From Gemmatimonadota bacterium (GTDB taxonomy: Bacteria; Gemmatimonadota; Gemmatimonadetes; Palauibacterales; Palauibacteraceae): a stretch of DNA of 39,993 nucleotides. The stretch spans positions 2,501-42,493 of the forward strand of contig JAOTZH010000008.1 in the NCBI GenBank assembly GCA_029861425.1. Reading direction: 5' to 3'. Below are positions 32,754 to 39,993 of this stretch, in pieces; positions within the stretch are counted from its first letter, which is position 1; the number at the start of each line of letters is the position of its first letter. Under the pieces are notes generated by a model. The model did no database searches. It was not told where the DNA came from and saw nothing but the letters and a program-made list of their open reading frames with translations. The translations under genes and the position numbers were made by a program.

Positions 32754-34151
32754 TCAGTGCTTTCGACGCGCCTGGTCGTTGCCCGGTCGTCCGCCCGCGA
32801 AGAACGGCAACCGTTTGGAAAAATCGACGGGCATGGACCGTCGTACCTCACCCATCAATTCCAGCGTCACCCGGTCCCGGCCATGCTCGCGGGCGAACTT
32901 CTCGACCCGGCTCGCCACCACGCCACGCACAAAGGAAGGAATGCTCTCGAGACGGGCCGTCGCCTCGGGAGACCAGGTCATGTCCAGGCTGGCCGCGTCC
33001 CCGTAGGTGACGGACACCGCGGGCCGCACCGGCTCGTTCCGTCCCTCCGGCTCATACGCGCACGATGTATCCGGTCCGAGGAAGTCCCCGTCGGCGGCGT
33101 ACGCCCGGGCTCGGCAGCCACCGCAGATCTCGCGGTACTCGCATCGACCGCACTTGCCGCCCAGCTCCCCTTCCCGCAGCAGTCGAAAGACCGTGGCTTC
33201 GCTCCAGATCTCGCCGAATGAGCGCTCCGAGAGGTCGCCGGCCACTTCGGGCATATACGGGCAGGGCGTGACCTTTCCCTCCGGAGTGATGCGACAGTAT
33301 TGAACGCCACAGGGGCACCGCGTGCGATAGTGGAGCAGCGGGGACTCGGCGTCGTTCTCGTACACATGCCGCATCAGTTGGGGCTGACACTTGGAGCGGA
33401 TCATCAGCCGTCCCCGGTACTCGCGCTGCAGCTCCGTCAGGCGTTGGAGAACGATGTCGTTGTCCTCCGGAGAGAGGCCGCGCATGCCCTCCCCACGGCC
33501 CGTCTCGACCAGGAAATACACGTTGAGGCAGACGGCTCCCTTCTCCGCCGACCATGCCACGATCTCGTCGAGCTCGTGCCGGTTGCCCTTCGTCACCGAG
33601 AACTGGATGAGGAAGTCCAGGCCACGTTCCCCGAGACGGTCGACCGCCTCCAGCGTCTCCGCGAGCGCGCCGTCGCCATGTCGGAATCGGTCGTGGTAGG
33701 TCGGATCGAGGGAGTCGACACTCAGCGCGACCCCCTTTACGCCCGCGTCCACGAGCGAATCGATCCGCTCCGCGGTCAGCCCGGTCCCGTTGGTGCCCAC
33801 CACAACCGTTGCGCCACCCTCCGAGGCGTGGCGCGCGATATCCTCGAGATCCACGCGGACGAGCGGTTCCCCACCACTCAGAATCAGAAGGGGAGACGGG
33901 TTCACCTCGAGAATCTGGTCGATGATCCCTCTGCAGGAATCTGTGTCGAGCTCCGCCTCGGCAGATTCCCACGAGCCGGCCGAGATGTAGCAGTGTGCGC
34001 AAGCCAGATTGCAGCGGCGGGTGAGATTCCAGGCGATGACATGCGGGATGAAGGTCGACGGAGAATCTGCGACCCGGGGGCCCTCCGCGGCGGAGTCCGC
34101 CCACAGCGGAGCCATACCGGAGGGCGGCGTCACACCTGGGGATGCCTTCAC
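32754..34151 (-). CDS. Radical SAM/SPASM protein (NirJ/AhbD-like) with C-terminal PCP_red domain
   Basis: A 465-residue protein. The radical SAM [4Fe-4S] motif is C47-x3-C51-x2-C54 in TRRCNLACAHCYI, followed by LSGGEPL. A SPASM region with further cysteines spans CRITPEGKVTPCPYMP and KCGRCEYREICGGCRARAY. NirJ and AhbD, the closest familiar relatives by motif, modify heme side chains in heme d1 and alternative heme synthesis. Residues 391-440 (TWSPEATARLESIPSFVRG, then KFAREHG) match the PCP_red domain of protochlorophyllide reductase subunit B. The start GTG 34151 has CGGAG five bases upstream; ATG 34115 is an alternative. It lies 52 bases before the CydA-like gene, so a role in making or tailoring its heme is plausible but unproven. 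Confidence 0.82.
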   Translation of the reverse strand: MKASPGVTPPSGMAPLWADSAAEGPRVADSPSTFIPHVIAWNLTRRCNLACAHCYISAGSWESAEAELDTDSCRGIIDQILEVNPSPLLILSGGEPLVRVDLEDIARHASEGGATVVVGTNGTGLTAERIDSLVDAGVKGVALSVDSLDPTYHDRFRHGDGALAETLEAVDRLGERGLDFLIQFSVTKGNRHELDEIVAWSAEKGAVCLNVYFLVETGRGEGMRGLSPEDNDIVLQRLTELQREYRGRLMIRSKCQPQLMRHVYENDAESPLLHYRTRCPCGVQYCRITPEGKVTPCPYMPEVAGDLSERSFGEIWSEATVFRLLREGELGGKCGRCEYREICGGCRARAYAADGDFLGPDTSCAYEPEGRNEPVRPAVSVTYGDAASLDMTWSPEATARLESIPSFVRGVVASRVEKFAREHGRDRVTLELMGEVRRSMPVDFSKRLPFFAGGRPGNDQARRKH

Positions 34152-34191
34152 CGACGCTCCGGCTTCACGGCCCGGTGGGGGGAACCGTCGG

Positions 34192-36405
34192 TCATTCGGC
34201 GTCGTCGGCAGAAGGCGGTGGCTCCACGTCGTCGCGGCTGGCAAACTGCTCGATCGCGGCGCGGGCCTCGTCGGGTGTCGCCATCTTGAAGTCCACCGGG
34301 CAGTCGCTGGCCGCCTGTTCGATGTCGCGGATCGGACACCGGGTGACGCCTGACGCCTTGGCCTCCTCGATGAACTTCCGCATCTCCTCGCTGACGCCAT
34401 CTACGCCGGCGGCTTCGGCCTTGGCCTGCTTGGCCTTCATCTCGTTGAACATGACGAGCATCGTGTCGAGGTCGAACTCATCGGCCTCGATCATGGCGTC
34501 CTTGTTCTCGTCCATTACGGTCGACGTGACCCGCCACAGGCCCTGCGTCTTCGCGAACCTCTCGACCGTGTTCCGGGCGAGCGGACGGGCGATGAGCGGG
34601 ACGCGTCTCAGGCGATCGAACGCCTCATGCGTCCAGACCACGGGATCGCTCACGGTCCGGTCCCGGGGCAGCTCGTTGTCCGTGACAGGGCATCTCGCCA
34701 TCACGGGCGGCGGCGCGTCGAAGGCATCGGCATCCGCGGTGTCGACGACCGTTCGGCGCATGGCCTCTTCGGCTTTCACTTCGGCGAGCGCGAGCTCCTC
34801 GGCATCCCCAATCCCCATGACGAGCTGCATATGGGTCGGGAGGAGCTTCTTGATCGCCTCATCGAGGCGCTCGTTCGTGACGACGGGCAGCTCGTCACGA
34901 CTCGCGACGTCGAGACCGGCTCCGTTGCTTCCGTTGGCCCTCACCGCCGCGACGTCCTGAATAGACGGTGCCGTTCCGCTCTCGAGGGCGGCCGCGGCCA
35001 TCGCCGCGGTGGCGTTGCCGTCGCCGTCGCCGTTCGTCGACTGGTATTTCCTCTCATCCTTCGGATTGGGGACGAAAGCGGCGGCATACCGGCTTCCGGG
35101 CCCATAGTGCTCCAGGACGAACTCCTCTACCGCCTTTCGGGCGATTCCCAGCGCGAACGGGGGAACGCGCAGGATGCGGACTTCGGCTTCGGGCGCCCAC
35201 TCCAGTCCCGCCTCGCCGTCTTCCTCGATCCACGGGATCTCCTCCGGGCGTACATCGGTCGTCCCGATCAGCAAGACGTTGGTGTCGGTCAGTCGGACGA
35301 GATTGTCCGCCTGCGACCCCATATCCGTCCCCTCGATGCGGTGCGATCCGTGTCGCGCGATCACCATGAGCGAGGGCTCGATCTCCTCGGCCCACTTCAG
35401 CATCGCGTCGAACGGCTTCCCGATCAGGACCTGGGTTTCGATCTCCACATCGGGGTATTCGCTCGCCATGACTTCGGCGCGCCTGAGATTGGCTTTGCAC
35501 AGCCGGAGAAGGCCCTTGTCGATGATGTTGTTGTGGAGCTCCTCCTGCTCCTCGAACTTGAACACCTTCGACGCCTGGACGGAGAGGACGTCCTTGATGT
35601 TGTGGAACACGACGTGGTGGTACTGCACGTCGAACGCGCTCGCGATGTAGAGCCTGGCGCCGAACTGCTGCGCCATCTCGAGCGCGAGCCGGAGCCCCTT
35701 GTAGCTGTAAGCCGACCCGTCGATCCCCACGAGCCATTTGCCACCGGCAAGTGGAACATCGTCTCGGACGATGAGCACGTCCTTCTGGATCCCCCGCAGC
35801 GCTCGCGCCACGACGCCGCCGAGCTGACTCTTCTCCTGTCGGCCCAGTCCATGGGCGCCGATCGCGATCAGGTCGTACTCGCGCTCGGAAGTCCCCGCCA
35901 GCTTGTCTTCGAGCTCCTCCTCCTCGGCGACGAGCCGTCCGTTCTCGCCGAGCTTGACATCGCTGCGCTGCGTGTCGCTGCCGTCGTAGTTGTGCGCGAT
36001 GTTGGGATCGAAGCCGATGAGGCTTGGCAGACGCCCCGCCCCGCTGTTCGACTCGTTGATGATCTCTTCGTAGTTGATCCCCTCGAGGAGCTGTCGAGTG
36101 ACCGTGACGCCGGCCTCGGCGCACCTTTTGTGCAGGAGATCGAGGAAACTGTCGGAGATGAGCTGGAGGCCCTTCTCGATCAACTTGTCGTGGATCTTTC
36201 GCTGGCGACGGATCTCTTCCGGCTCCTGGAACTGGGCCGGGAGCCCGATCTCGAGCTGGCGGAATCGAATGTCGTGGAGCCGGGCGGCGTACACGTGCGA
36301 CCCCGTGATGCGGCCGTCGAGGGGCTTGCAGATCTCGATCGCTCGGTTGACCGCCCAGTCGGATTCGAGCGAGTTGTCGACAGGGACGAATACCTCTCGG
36401 TACAT
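34192..36405 (-). CDS. Double universal stress protein with two PCP_red-like segments and Cys-bearing tail
   Basis: A 737-residue soluble protein. Residues 1-215 and 222-382 are two Usp domains. The first has the ATP-binding pattern GAHGLGR, LGGVVARALRG; the second begins WLVGIDGSAYSY and ends VLLIG. After them come residues 402-435 (EWAPEAEVRILRVPPFALG) and 590-638 (VWTHEAFDRLRRVPLIARPL, AKTQGLWRVTSTVM), both resembling the PCP_red domain. The linker 455-500 is low complexity. Cysteines at C572-P, C690-P and C702-P could bind a metal. ATG 36405 has GGGAG four bases upstream. I know no characterised protein with this architecture. It lies 40 bases before the radical SAM gene. Confidence 0.78.
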   Translation of the reverse strand: MYREVFVPVDNSLESDWAVNRAIEICKPLDGRITGSHVYAARLHDIRFRQLEIGLPAQFQEPEEIRRQRKIHDKLIEKGLQLISDSFLDLLHKRCAEAGVTVTRQLLEGINYEEIINESNSGAGRLPSLIGFDPNIAHNYDGSDTQRSDVKLGENGRLVAEEEELEDKLAGTSEREYDLIAIGAHGLGRQEKSQLGGVVARALRGIQKDVLIVRDDVPLAGGKWLVGIDGSAYSYKGLRLALEMAQQFGARLYIASAFDVQYHHVVFHNIKDVLSVQASKVFKFEEQEELHNNIIDKGLLRLCKANLRRAEVMASEYPDVEIETQVLIGKPFDAMLKWAEEIEPSLMVIARHGSHRIEGTDMGSQADNLVRLTDTNVLLIGTTDVRPEEIPWIEEDGEAGLEWAPEAEVRILRVPPFALGIARKAVEEFVLEHYGPGSRYAAAFVPNPKDERKYQSTNGDGDGNATAAMAAAALESGTAPSIQDVAAVRANGSNGAGLDVASRDELPVVTNERLDEAIKKLLPTHMQLVMGIGDAEELALAEVKAEEAMRRTVVDTADADAFDAPPPVMARCPVTDNELPRDRTVSDPVVWTHEAFDRLRRVPLIARPLARNTVERFAKTQGLWRVTSTVMDENKDAMIEADEFDLDTMLVMFNEMKAKQAKAEAAGVDGVSEEMRKFIEEAKASGVTRCPIRDIEQAASDCPVDFKMATPDEARAAIEQFASRDDVEPPPSADDAE

Positions 36406-36616
36406 GGCACTCCCGTTCGCGTGTTGACCGGCATGCACCGTACCGGCGCACCGTCCCCCACCGCGGGAGTCGTCCACGCCACCTCGGAGCTGCCTGGGGT
36501 CCGTACCGCGACCCACAAATCCCTTGGATCTATGAAACCGATACGGGTCCGAAACGACCCGCCGGGTCCCTCATCAGCCACGTGTTCCGGAACCGAGCGC
36601 CGTGTAGCGCGACAGG

Positions 36617-36645
36617 AAGTTGCTCCGGCCCCGATGGATTGTCAA
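36617..36645 (-). promoter_or_regulatory. Weak promoter candidate upstream of the Usp/PCP_red gene
   Basis: A perfect -35 hexamer TTGACA (36645-36640, minus strand) lies in the 247-bp gap between the ABC permease and the Usp gene, the largest gap in the minus-strand run. The bases 17 further on (CAACTT) are a poor -10, so the start of transcription is uncertain. Nothing else is evident in this gap. Confidence 0.2.
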
Positions 36646-36652
36646 AAGTCCC

Positions 36653-37366
36653 TCATCCGGCGTACGGCCACTCGAATCGTCGTGTCCAGAACCGGCTCGT
36701 CACGAGCAGGACCAGGACCGCGATCATGGCCACGACGAGGGCCGTGACCCAGGGATCGCCGTCGATCGTGCCGGAGGTCTGGACGGCGGCCAGACCTTCC
36801 CGGAGAGGTCGATAAGGCATCGCCGAAGCGACGGAGCGAGTCCACCCGTCGACCGGCGCCCGGAAGAAGCCGGAGAAGTGAAGGAGCAGGAGAGACACCG
36901 CGGCGCTCGCGAGCGCCGCTTCCGCCAGCGAGCGTACAACGGCGGCGATGAACGGACCGATCGCGTTCGCGCTGACCAGGGCGAGCAGCAGCGCGCCAGC
37001 CAGATACGCGAGATCCGCCGCGGAGGTGCCGCCGGCGCTCCAGACCAGCACCGCGACCACGGGGAGGAGCTGGATCAGGTCCAGGATGGCGCCGGCGCAA
37101 ACGGTCTCCGCGAACCACCGGCTTCGTCCGTATCCTGTCAGGAATACCGTGTCCAACCAACCGCCCCTTGCATCCCGGACGGTGGGAATCGACGCGCCGA
37201 ACGTCGCGAAGAACACGATGAAGACGCCGAAGACCGCGGTCCGATGAGGGGCCGCCGCCGCGCTCACGGCTACTGGAGTCAGCAGCAGCGCGGGGATGGC
37301 GACGTTCCAGGCAAAGAGCCTTTTGCGGGCGAAGGCGGTCCGCCAGGCGAGCGACCAGATCCTCAT
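36653..37366 (-). CDS. ABC-2 type transporter permease
   Basis: A 237-residue protein with six predicted helices and the layout of ABC-2 exporters: a basic cytoplasmic start (MRIWSLAWRTAFARKRLF), paired helices, and near the end the amphipathic segment GFFRAPVDGWTRSVASAMPY before the last helix. The substrate is unknown. The size also fits CcmB heme-export subunits, but the sequence is closer by eye to ABC-2 proteins. Its ATG overlaps the stop of the ATPase gene (ATGA), so the two form one exporter. Confidence 0.82.
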   Translation of the reverse strand: MRIWSLAWRTAFARKRLFAWNVAIPALLLTPVAVSAAAAPHRTAVFGVFIVFFATFGASIPTVRDARGGWLDTVFLTGYGRSRWFAETVCAGAILDLIQLLPVVAVLVWSAGGTSAADLAYLAGALLLALVSANAIGPFIAAVVRSLAEAALASAAVSLLLLHFSGFFRAPVDGWTRSVASAMPYRPLREGLAAVQTSGTIDGDPWVTALVVAMIAVLVLLVTSRFWTRRFEWPYAG

Positions 37367-38319
37367 CGTTCGCGCCCAGCATCCCAGGAGGGTCGTGACG
37401 CGAGCACCCGACCCGTCACGGCGAAGTAGGCGTCACGGAGGCCGGTCTCGTGTACCGTGACGGAGATCACTCTCGCGCCTCCCCCCACGAGCCACTCCAG
37501 CACTGGCGGGAGTGCGGTCGCCGGATCCGCGGTGCGCAACACGAGCCCGTCGGGCTCCGCCTCGACGCGCGAGACACCCTCCGGTGCTTGGGCCAGCGTT
37601 GCTTCCAACGGCTCGCCCCCCGGGGCGAACGTGACTTCGATACGCCCCTCCCGAGCAAGACGACTCAGAAACGCGTCCGGGGTGTCGACGGCGAGGAGCC
37701 GACCCTCATCCATGAAGCCCACTCGATCGCAGTGCGTCGCCGCGAAGTCCGTGTCGTGCGTCGTCATTATGACGGACATGCCCTTGGAAGCCAGCCCGGC
37801 GAGCGAGCGGGAGAAGCGGTCCCGGGCATCCGGATCCAGGCCTGCCAGTGGCTCGTCGAGGAGCAGGCACGGTGCGCCGCTGGCGAACGCGACGGCCAGC
37901 TGGAGGCGCTGTGCTGTCCCACGGGAATAGCTGCCCACCGGGCGGTCTGCGGCGTCGAGCAGATCGAACTCCTCGAGGACCGTCTCGACGGCCGACCCTG
38001 CGTCCGGTCGCCCTCTCATGCCCAGAAGCGCCGTGGCGAGATCCCTGCCGGACAGCCAGTTCTGGAAAGCTGGCCGGTCGAGCGCGAGCGCGGGCGCCCC
38101 GCGCGAGTACGTCACGGCCGGATCGGGCCGGTGTCCGCCCCGCGCGAGCAACCGCAGAAGCGTCGTCTTCCCACAACCGTTCGGACCGAGAAGCCCCAGC
38201 ACTTCACCCCGAGCGACCTCGAGGTGGATGTCGGTCAGGGCCGTCGTCCCGTCGGGGTAAGCGAACCCCAGGCCACGTACCCGGACGTCAGGCTCCGGGC
38301 TGCCCGCCCCAATCCTCAC
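37363..38319 (-). CDS. ABC transporter ATP-binding subunit
   Basis: A 318-residue ATPase. Walker A is GPNGCGKTT (45-53), the signature is YSRGTAQRLQLA (a form common in ABC-2 exporters), Walker B is CLLLDEPLAGLDP, and the switch histidine lies in MTTHDTDFAATH. The C-terminal ~100 residues form an extra domain often seen in exporter ATPases. GTG start 38319 overlaps the ferredoxin stop (GTGA). Co-translation with ferredoxin and Fe-S genes suggests export linked to cofactor handling, which is inference. Confidence 0.93.
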   Translation of the reverse strand: MRIGAGSPEPDVRVRGLGFAYPDGTTALTDIHLEVARGEVLGLLGPNGCGKTTLLRLLARGGHRPDPAVTYSRGAPALALDRPAFQNWLSGRDLATALLGMRGRPDAGSAVETVLEEFDLLDAADRPVGSYSRGTAQRLQLAVAFASGAPCLLLDEPLAGLDPDARDRFSRSLAGLASKGMSVIMTTHDTDFAATHCDRVGFMDEGRLLAVDTPDAFLSRLAREGRIEVTFAPGGEPLEATLAQAPEGVSRVEAEPDGLVLRTADPATALPPVLEWLVGGGARVISVTVHETGLRDAYFAVTGRVLASRPSWDAGRER

Positions 38320-38561
38320 GGGATGATGGCCACGTCGTCCTCATACACCGTGATCGCGTCGACGGGGCAGGTCGCACAGGCCTCTAGAAGCTCGCCACGA
38401 TCAGCCGACTGCGGGGTGTTGAACACCGCGATCCCTTCGTCATCCAGCTCGAAAGACGCCGGCGACTCGGTCACGCAATCGCCGAAGCCCACACAGAGAT
38501 CTCGGTCGATCTCCACGCGGAGCCCGTTCACGACGATCAGGGATCTCGGATCGTCGCTCAC
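38316..38561 (-). CDS. Small ferredoxin, probably [3Fe-4S]
   Basis: An 81-residue ferredoxin with cysteines C23, C29, C62 and C65. The pattern C-x5-C with F26 in place of the second ligand, and C65-P66 near the end, matches single-cluster [3Fe-4S] ferredoxins. C62 in ACATCP is extra and could form a disulfide or an alternative ligand. VTESPASFELDDEG is typical of the group. It overlaps both neighbours by four bases, so it is made with the zinc-ribbon/PCP_red protein and the ABC ATPase. A role as reductant for the radical SAM or PCP_red proteins is possible. Confidence 0.9.
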   Translation of the reverse strand: MSDDPRSLIVVNGLRVEIDRDLCVGFGDCVTESPASFELDDEGIAVFNTPQSADRGELLEACATCPVDAITVYEDDVAIIP

Positions 38562-39004
38562 ATCCCCTCCAGCCCGAGATCCGTTCGGGCCCGATCCATG
38601 ACCTCCGGCGTGATGTCGGTGATCCCCCGTTCCTTCGCATACTCGGAGTAAATCTTCTTCACCATGCCTCGCACGAACGAGGGAACATTGCCCAGTCGGT
38701 CGATCGCATCCACCGACCAGGTGACCCGCTGCGTCCCATCCGGGTGTGCGGTTTCCTCGAACGCATCATCCCGCCCCGAGGCGACCCCCGACCGGATACC
38801 CTCGAACGGTTCTTCCGGGACGGTTCTGCCACCGACCTTGACGCCGAGAGAGCTGACCAGTTGGGTTTCCATTGGGTTGGTCAGCATCGCGGTCATGCGG
38901 GCACAGGCGGGACATCGAAAGACCGCTGCCAGCGTCCCGTCACCCGGCAGCTGACGCTCCTCGAAGATCATCTGCTCGTCGCAGTCCACGCAAAGAAACT
39001 TCAT
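38558..39004 (-). CDS. Zinc-ribbon protein with C-terminal PCP_red domain
   Basis: A 148-residue protein. The N-terminus has a four-cysteine metal site, C5-V-D-C8 and C31-P-A-C34, typical of a zinc ribbon or rubredoxin-like knuckle. A linker of ~55 residues follows. Residues 94-142 (VTWSVDAIDRLGNVPSFVRG, then YAKERGITDITPEVM) are a clear PCP_red domain, the small C-terminal domain of the light-independent protochlorophyllide reductase subunit BchB/ChlB. No other bch genes are present, so photosynthesis is not implied. It overlaps the Mrp-type ATPase gene and the ferredoxin gene by ATGA. Confidence 0.85.
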   Translation of the reverse strand: MKFLCVDCDEQMIFEERQLPGDGTLAAVFRCPACARMTAMLTNPMETQLVSSLGVKVGGRTVPEEPFEGIRSGVASGRDDAFEETAHPDGTQRVTWSVDAIDRLGNVPSFVRGMVKKIYSEYAKERGITDITPEVMDRARTDLGLEGM

Positions 39005-39906
39005 TCTGTGGAATCCTCCCCCATGGCCAGCCCATCGAGGACACGGCCGGCGAGATCATCGAGCTGGATGGCGGTCGCAGCATCCCCGGAGAGCCAGGAC
39101 GCGAGTTTCCCCGCCTCCGCCGCTCTTCCCAGTCCGATGTCCATCGGAAGTCGTGCCAGCACGGGAAGGTCGAAACGCTCCGCGAGGTCCGTGGCGGCAT
39201 CGCCCTCATGGAGCGCGCCGATCTGACCGCAATCCGCGCAGCGGTAGCCTGACATGTTCTCGACGACGCCCAGCATGTGCAGCCCCCGACGACGCCCGAG
39301 CTCCAGCGAGCGCGATACGGCGTCACGCGAGGCGCCGCTTGGGATCGTGACCGTGACGACCCCCGCCAGATCCGGCACGAGCTCGTGGAGCTCGACCAGG
39401 CGCTGCGTGCCCGGCGGCAGGTCGACGAGCAGCACGTCGAGCTCGCCCCAGGCGACGTCCGAGAGGAACTCTCGTAGCGCCCCGCGCTCGAGGGCTCCGC
39501 GCCACACGAACCCGGCCTCGTCGGGCTCGTGCCAGTCGATGGCCGCGTCCTCATCCACTAGGAGGGCCATGGACATGAGGGCCACTCCGTCCGGGGATCG
39601 CTCGGGCTCCACTCCACCGGGCGTCGACTCGAGCGGTCGCGCGGTCACCCCGAGCATGCGGACCAGACTCGGGCCGTTCACGTCCGCATCGATCACGCCC
39701 ACACGGAGACCGCGGCGCGCGAACGAGGAGGCGAGGGCGGCCGTAAGCAGGCTCTTACCGACGCCTCCCTTCCCGCTCATCACGCCGAGAACTCGCGCGA
39801 CCGAAGACAGCCTCGCGCCGACGCGTTCCTGCTGTCTCCCGACCTGATCCGCGAGGTCCGAGGACTGGCCATCCAGCTCCGAATACGTCCGAATCCTCAG
39901 GCCCAT
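39001..39906 (-). CDS. Mrp/ApbC (NBP35) family Fe-S cluster carrier ATPase
   Basis: A 301-residue P-loop ATPase. The deviant Walker A SGKGGVGKS is at 44-52, switch I VIDADVNGPS near 71-80, and Walker B LLVDLPPGT at 159-167. VENMSGYRCADCG carries the C223-x2-C226 pair that binds a bridging [4Fe-4S] cluster in Mrp proteins. The ~35-residue N-terminus is not the usual DUF59 domain. It would deliver Fe-S clusters to apoproteins; the ferredoxin, radical SAM and PCP_red proteins of this run are natural clients. The start ATG 39906 lies 3 bases after the stop of the next gene upstream. Confidence 0.9.
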   Translation of the reverse strand: MGLRIRTYSELDGQSSDLADQVGRQQERVGARLSSVARVLGVMSGKGGVGKSLLTAALASSFARRGLRVGVIDADVNGPSLVRMLGVTARPLESTPGGVEPERSPDGVALMSMALLVDEDAAIDWHEPDEAGFVWRGALERGALREFLSDVAWGELDVLLVDLPPGTQRLVELHELVPDLAGVVTVTIPSGASRDAVSRSLELGRRRGLHMLGVVENMSGYRCADCGQIGALHEGDAATDLAERFDLPVLARLPMDIGLGRAAEAGKLASWLSGDAATAIQLDDLAGRVLDGLAMGEDSTE

Positions 39907-39909
39907 GGT

Positions 39910-39993
39910 CTAGAGATCCCAGCCGGCCCGGGCGAGCATCCACAGGTTGCCGACGATGACGACCATGGCTGTCAGGTAGAACGACGCGGGCAG
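39910..39993 (-). CDS. C-terminal end of a membrane protein (cut by the right edge)
   Basis: The last 27 codons before a TAG stop (39912-39910) are visible: LPASFYLTAMVVIVGNLWML then ARAGWDL. This is a hydrophobic helix with a short tail, so the gene codes for a membrane protein that continues outside the window. It ends three bases before the Mrp-type gene and belongs to the same run. The family cannot be told from this fragment. Confidence 0.65.
   Translation of the reverse strand: MPASFYLTAMVVIVGNLWMLARAGWDL

Noticed and set aside
34627-36747. A 706-codon open frame on the plus strand
   Set aside because: It lies antisense to the Usp/PCP_red gene, has no ribosome site or recognisable domain, and reflects lack of stop codons in GC-rich DNA.
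37363-38319. Degenerate ABC signature motif
   Set aside because: YSRGTAQRLQLA is a usual variant of the signature in ABC-2 exporter ATPases, so it is not a sign of inactivity.
38558-39004. Evidence for bacteriochlorophyll synthesis from the PCP_red domain
   Set aside because: The catalytic BchN/BchB/BchL domains and all other photosynthesis genes are absent; only the small C-terminal domain is present.

Overview
This is a GC-rich, gene-dense bacterial chromosome window with many ATGA/GTGA stop-start overlaps, two tRNA genes and no insertion sequence, CRISPR array or phage gene. Gene content (NTT-HEAT-cNMP carrier, orphan CydA-like oxidase with cytochromes c, PCP_red-domain proteins, coproheme decarboxylase, Hut pathway ending in formimidoyltransferase) fits an aerobic heterotroph of the Gemmatimonadota or a neighbouring phylum. 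That placement is inference from gene content only.

Left part (1-10100). The window opens inside a copper-monooxygenase-like/TPR protein. Facing it is a Rieske/glutamate-synthase-domain fusion, followed by tRNA-His. A plus-strand run then encodes a TM2/winged-helix membrane protein, coproheme decarboxylase (chdC) and a histidine degradation set, hutH-ftcD-hutU-hutI, which takes histidine to glutamate plus a formimino group on tetrahydrofolate.

Signalling block (10097-16907, minus strand). A nucleotide-carrier-like protein with HEAT repeats and a degenerate cyclic-nucleotide domain, a response regulator, a soluble histidine kinase, an exported protein with kinase-like K/E/D/N/D motifs and an exported calcineurin-type phosphatase lie in one tight run. 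The last two look like an exported kinase/phosphatase pair.

Tad block (17088-19266, minus). Two TadE-like pseudopilins and a TadG-like von Willebrand protein form a small set. A 447-bp non-coding region with several dyads separates it from tRNA-Pro and one unknown gene.

Respiratory block (20464-39993, all minus). In transcription order: a membrane protein (cut by the right edge), an Mrp-type Fe-S carrier ATPase, a zinc-ribbon/PCP_red protein, a ferredoxin, an ABC exporter pair, a double-Usp/PCP_red protein, a NirJ/AhbD-like radical SAM/PCP_red protein, a CydA-like oxidase without CydB, three c-type cytochrome subunits, a cupredoxin-like lipoprotein, cytochrome c oxidase ctaC-D-E-F, ctaB, a 63-residue membrane peptide, an internally duplicated membrane protein and rdgB. 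The most interesting reading is that the PCP_red proteins, radical SAM enzyme, ferredoxin and Fe-S carrier mature or modify a tetrapyrrole or metal cofactor for the unusual cytochrome-c-linked bd-superfamily oxidase beside them.
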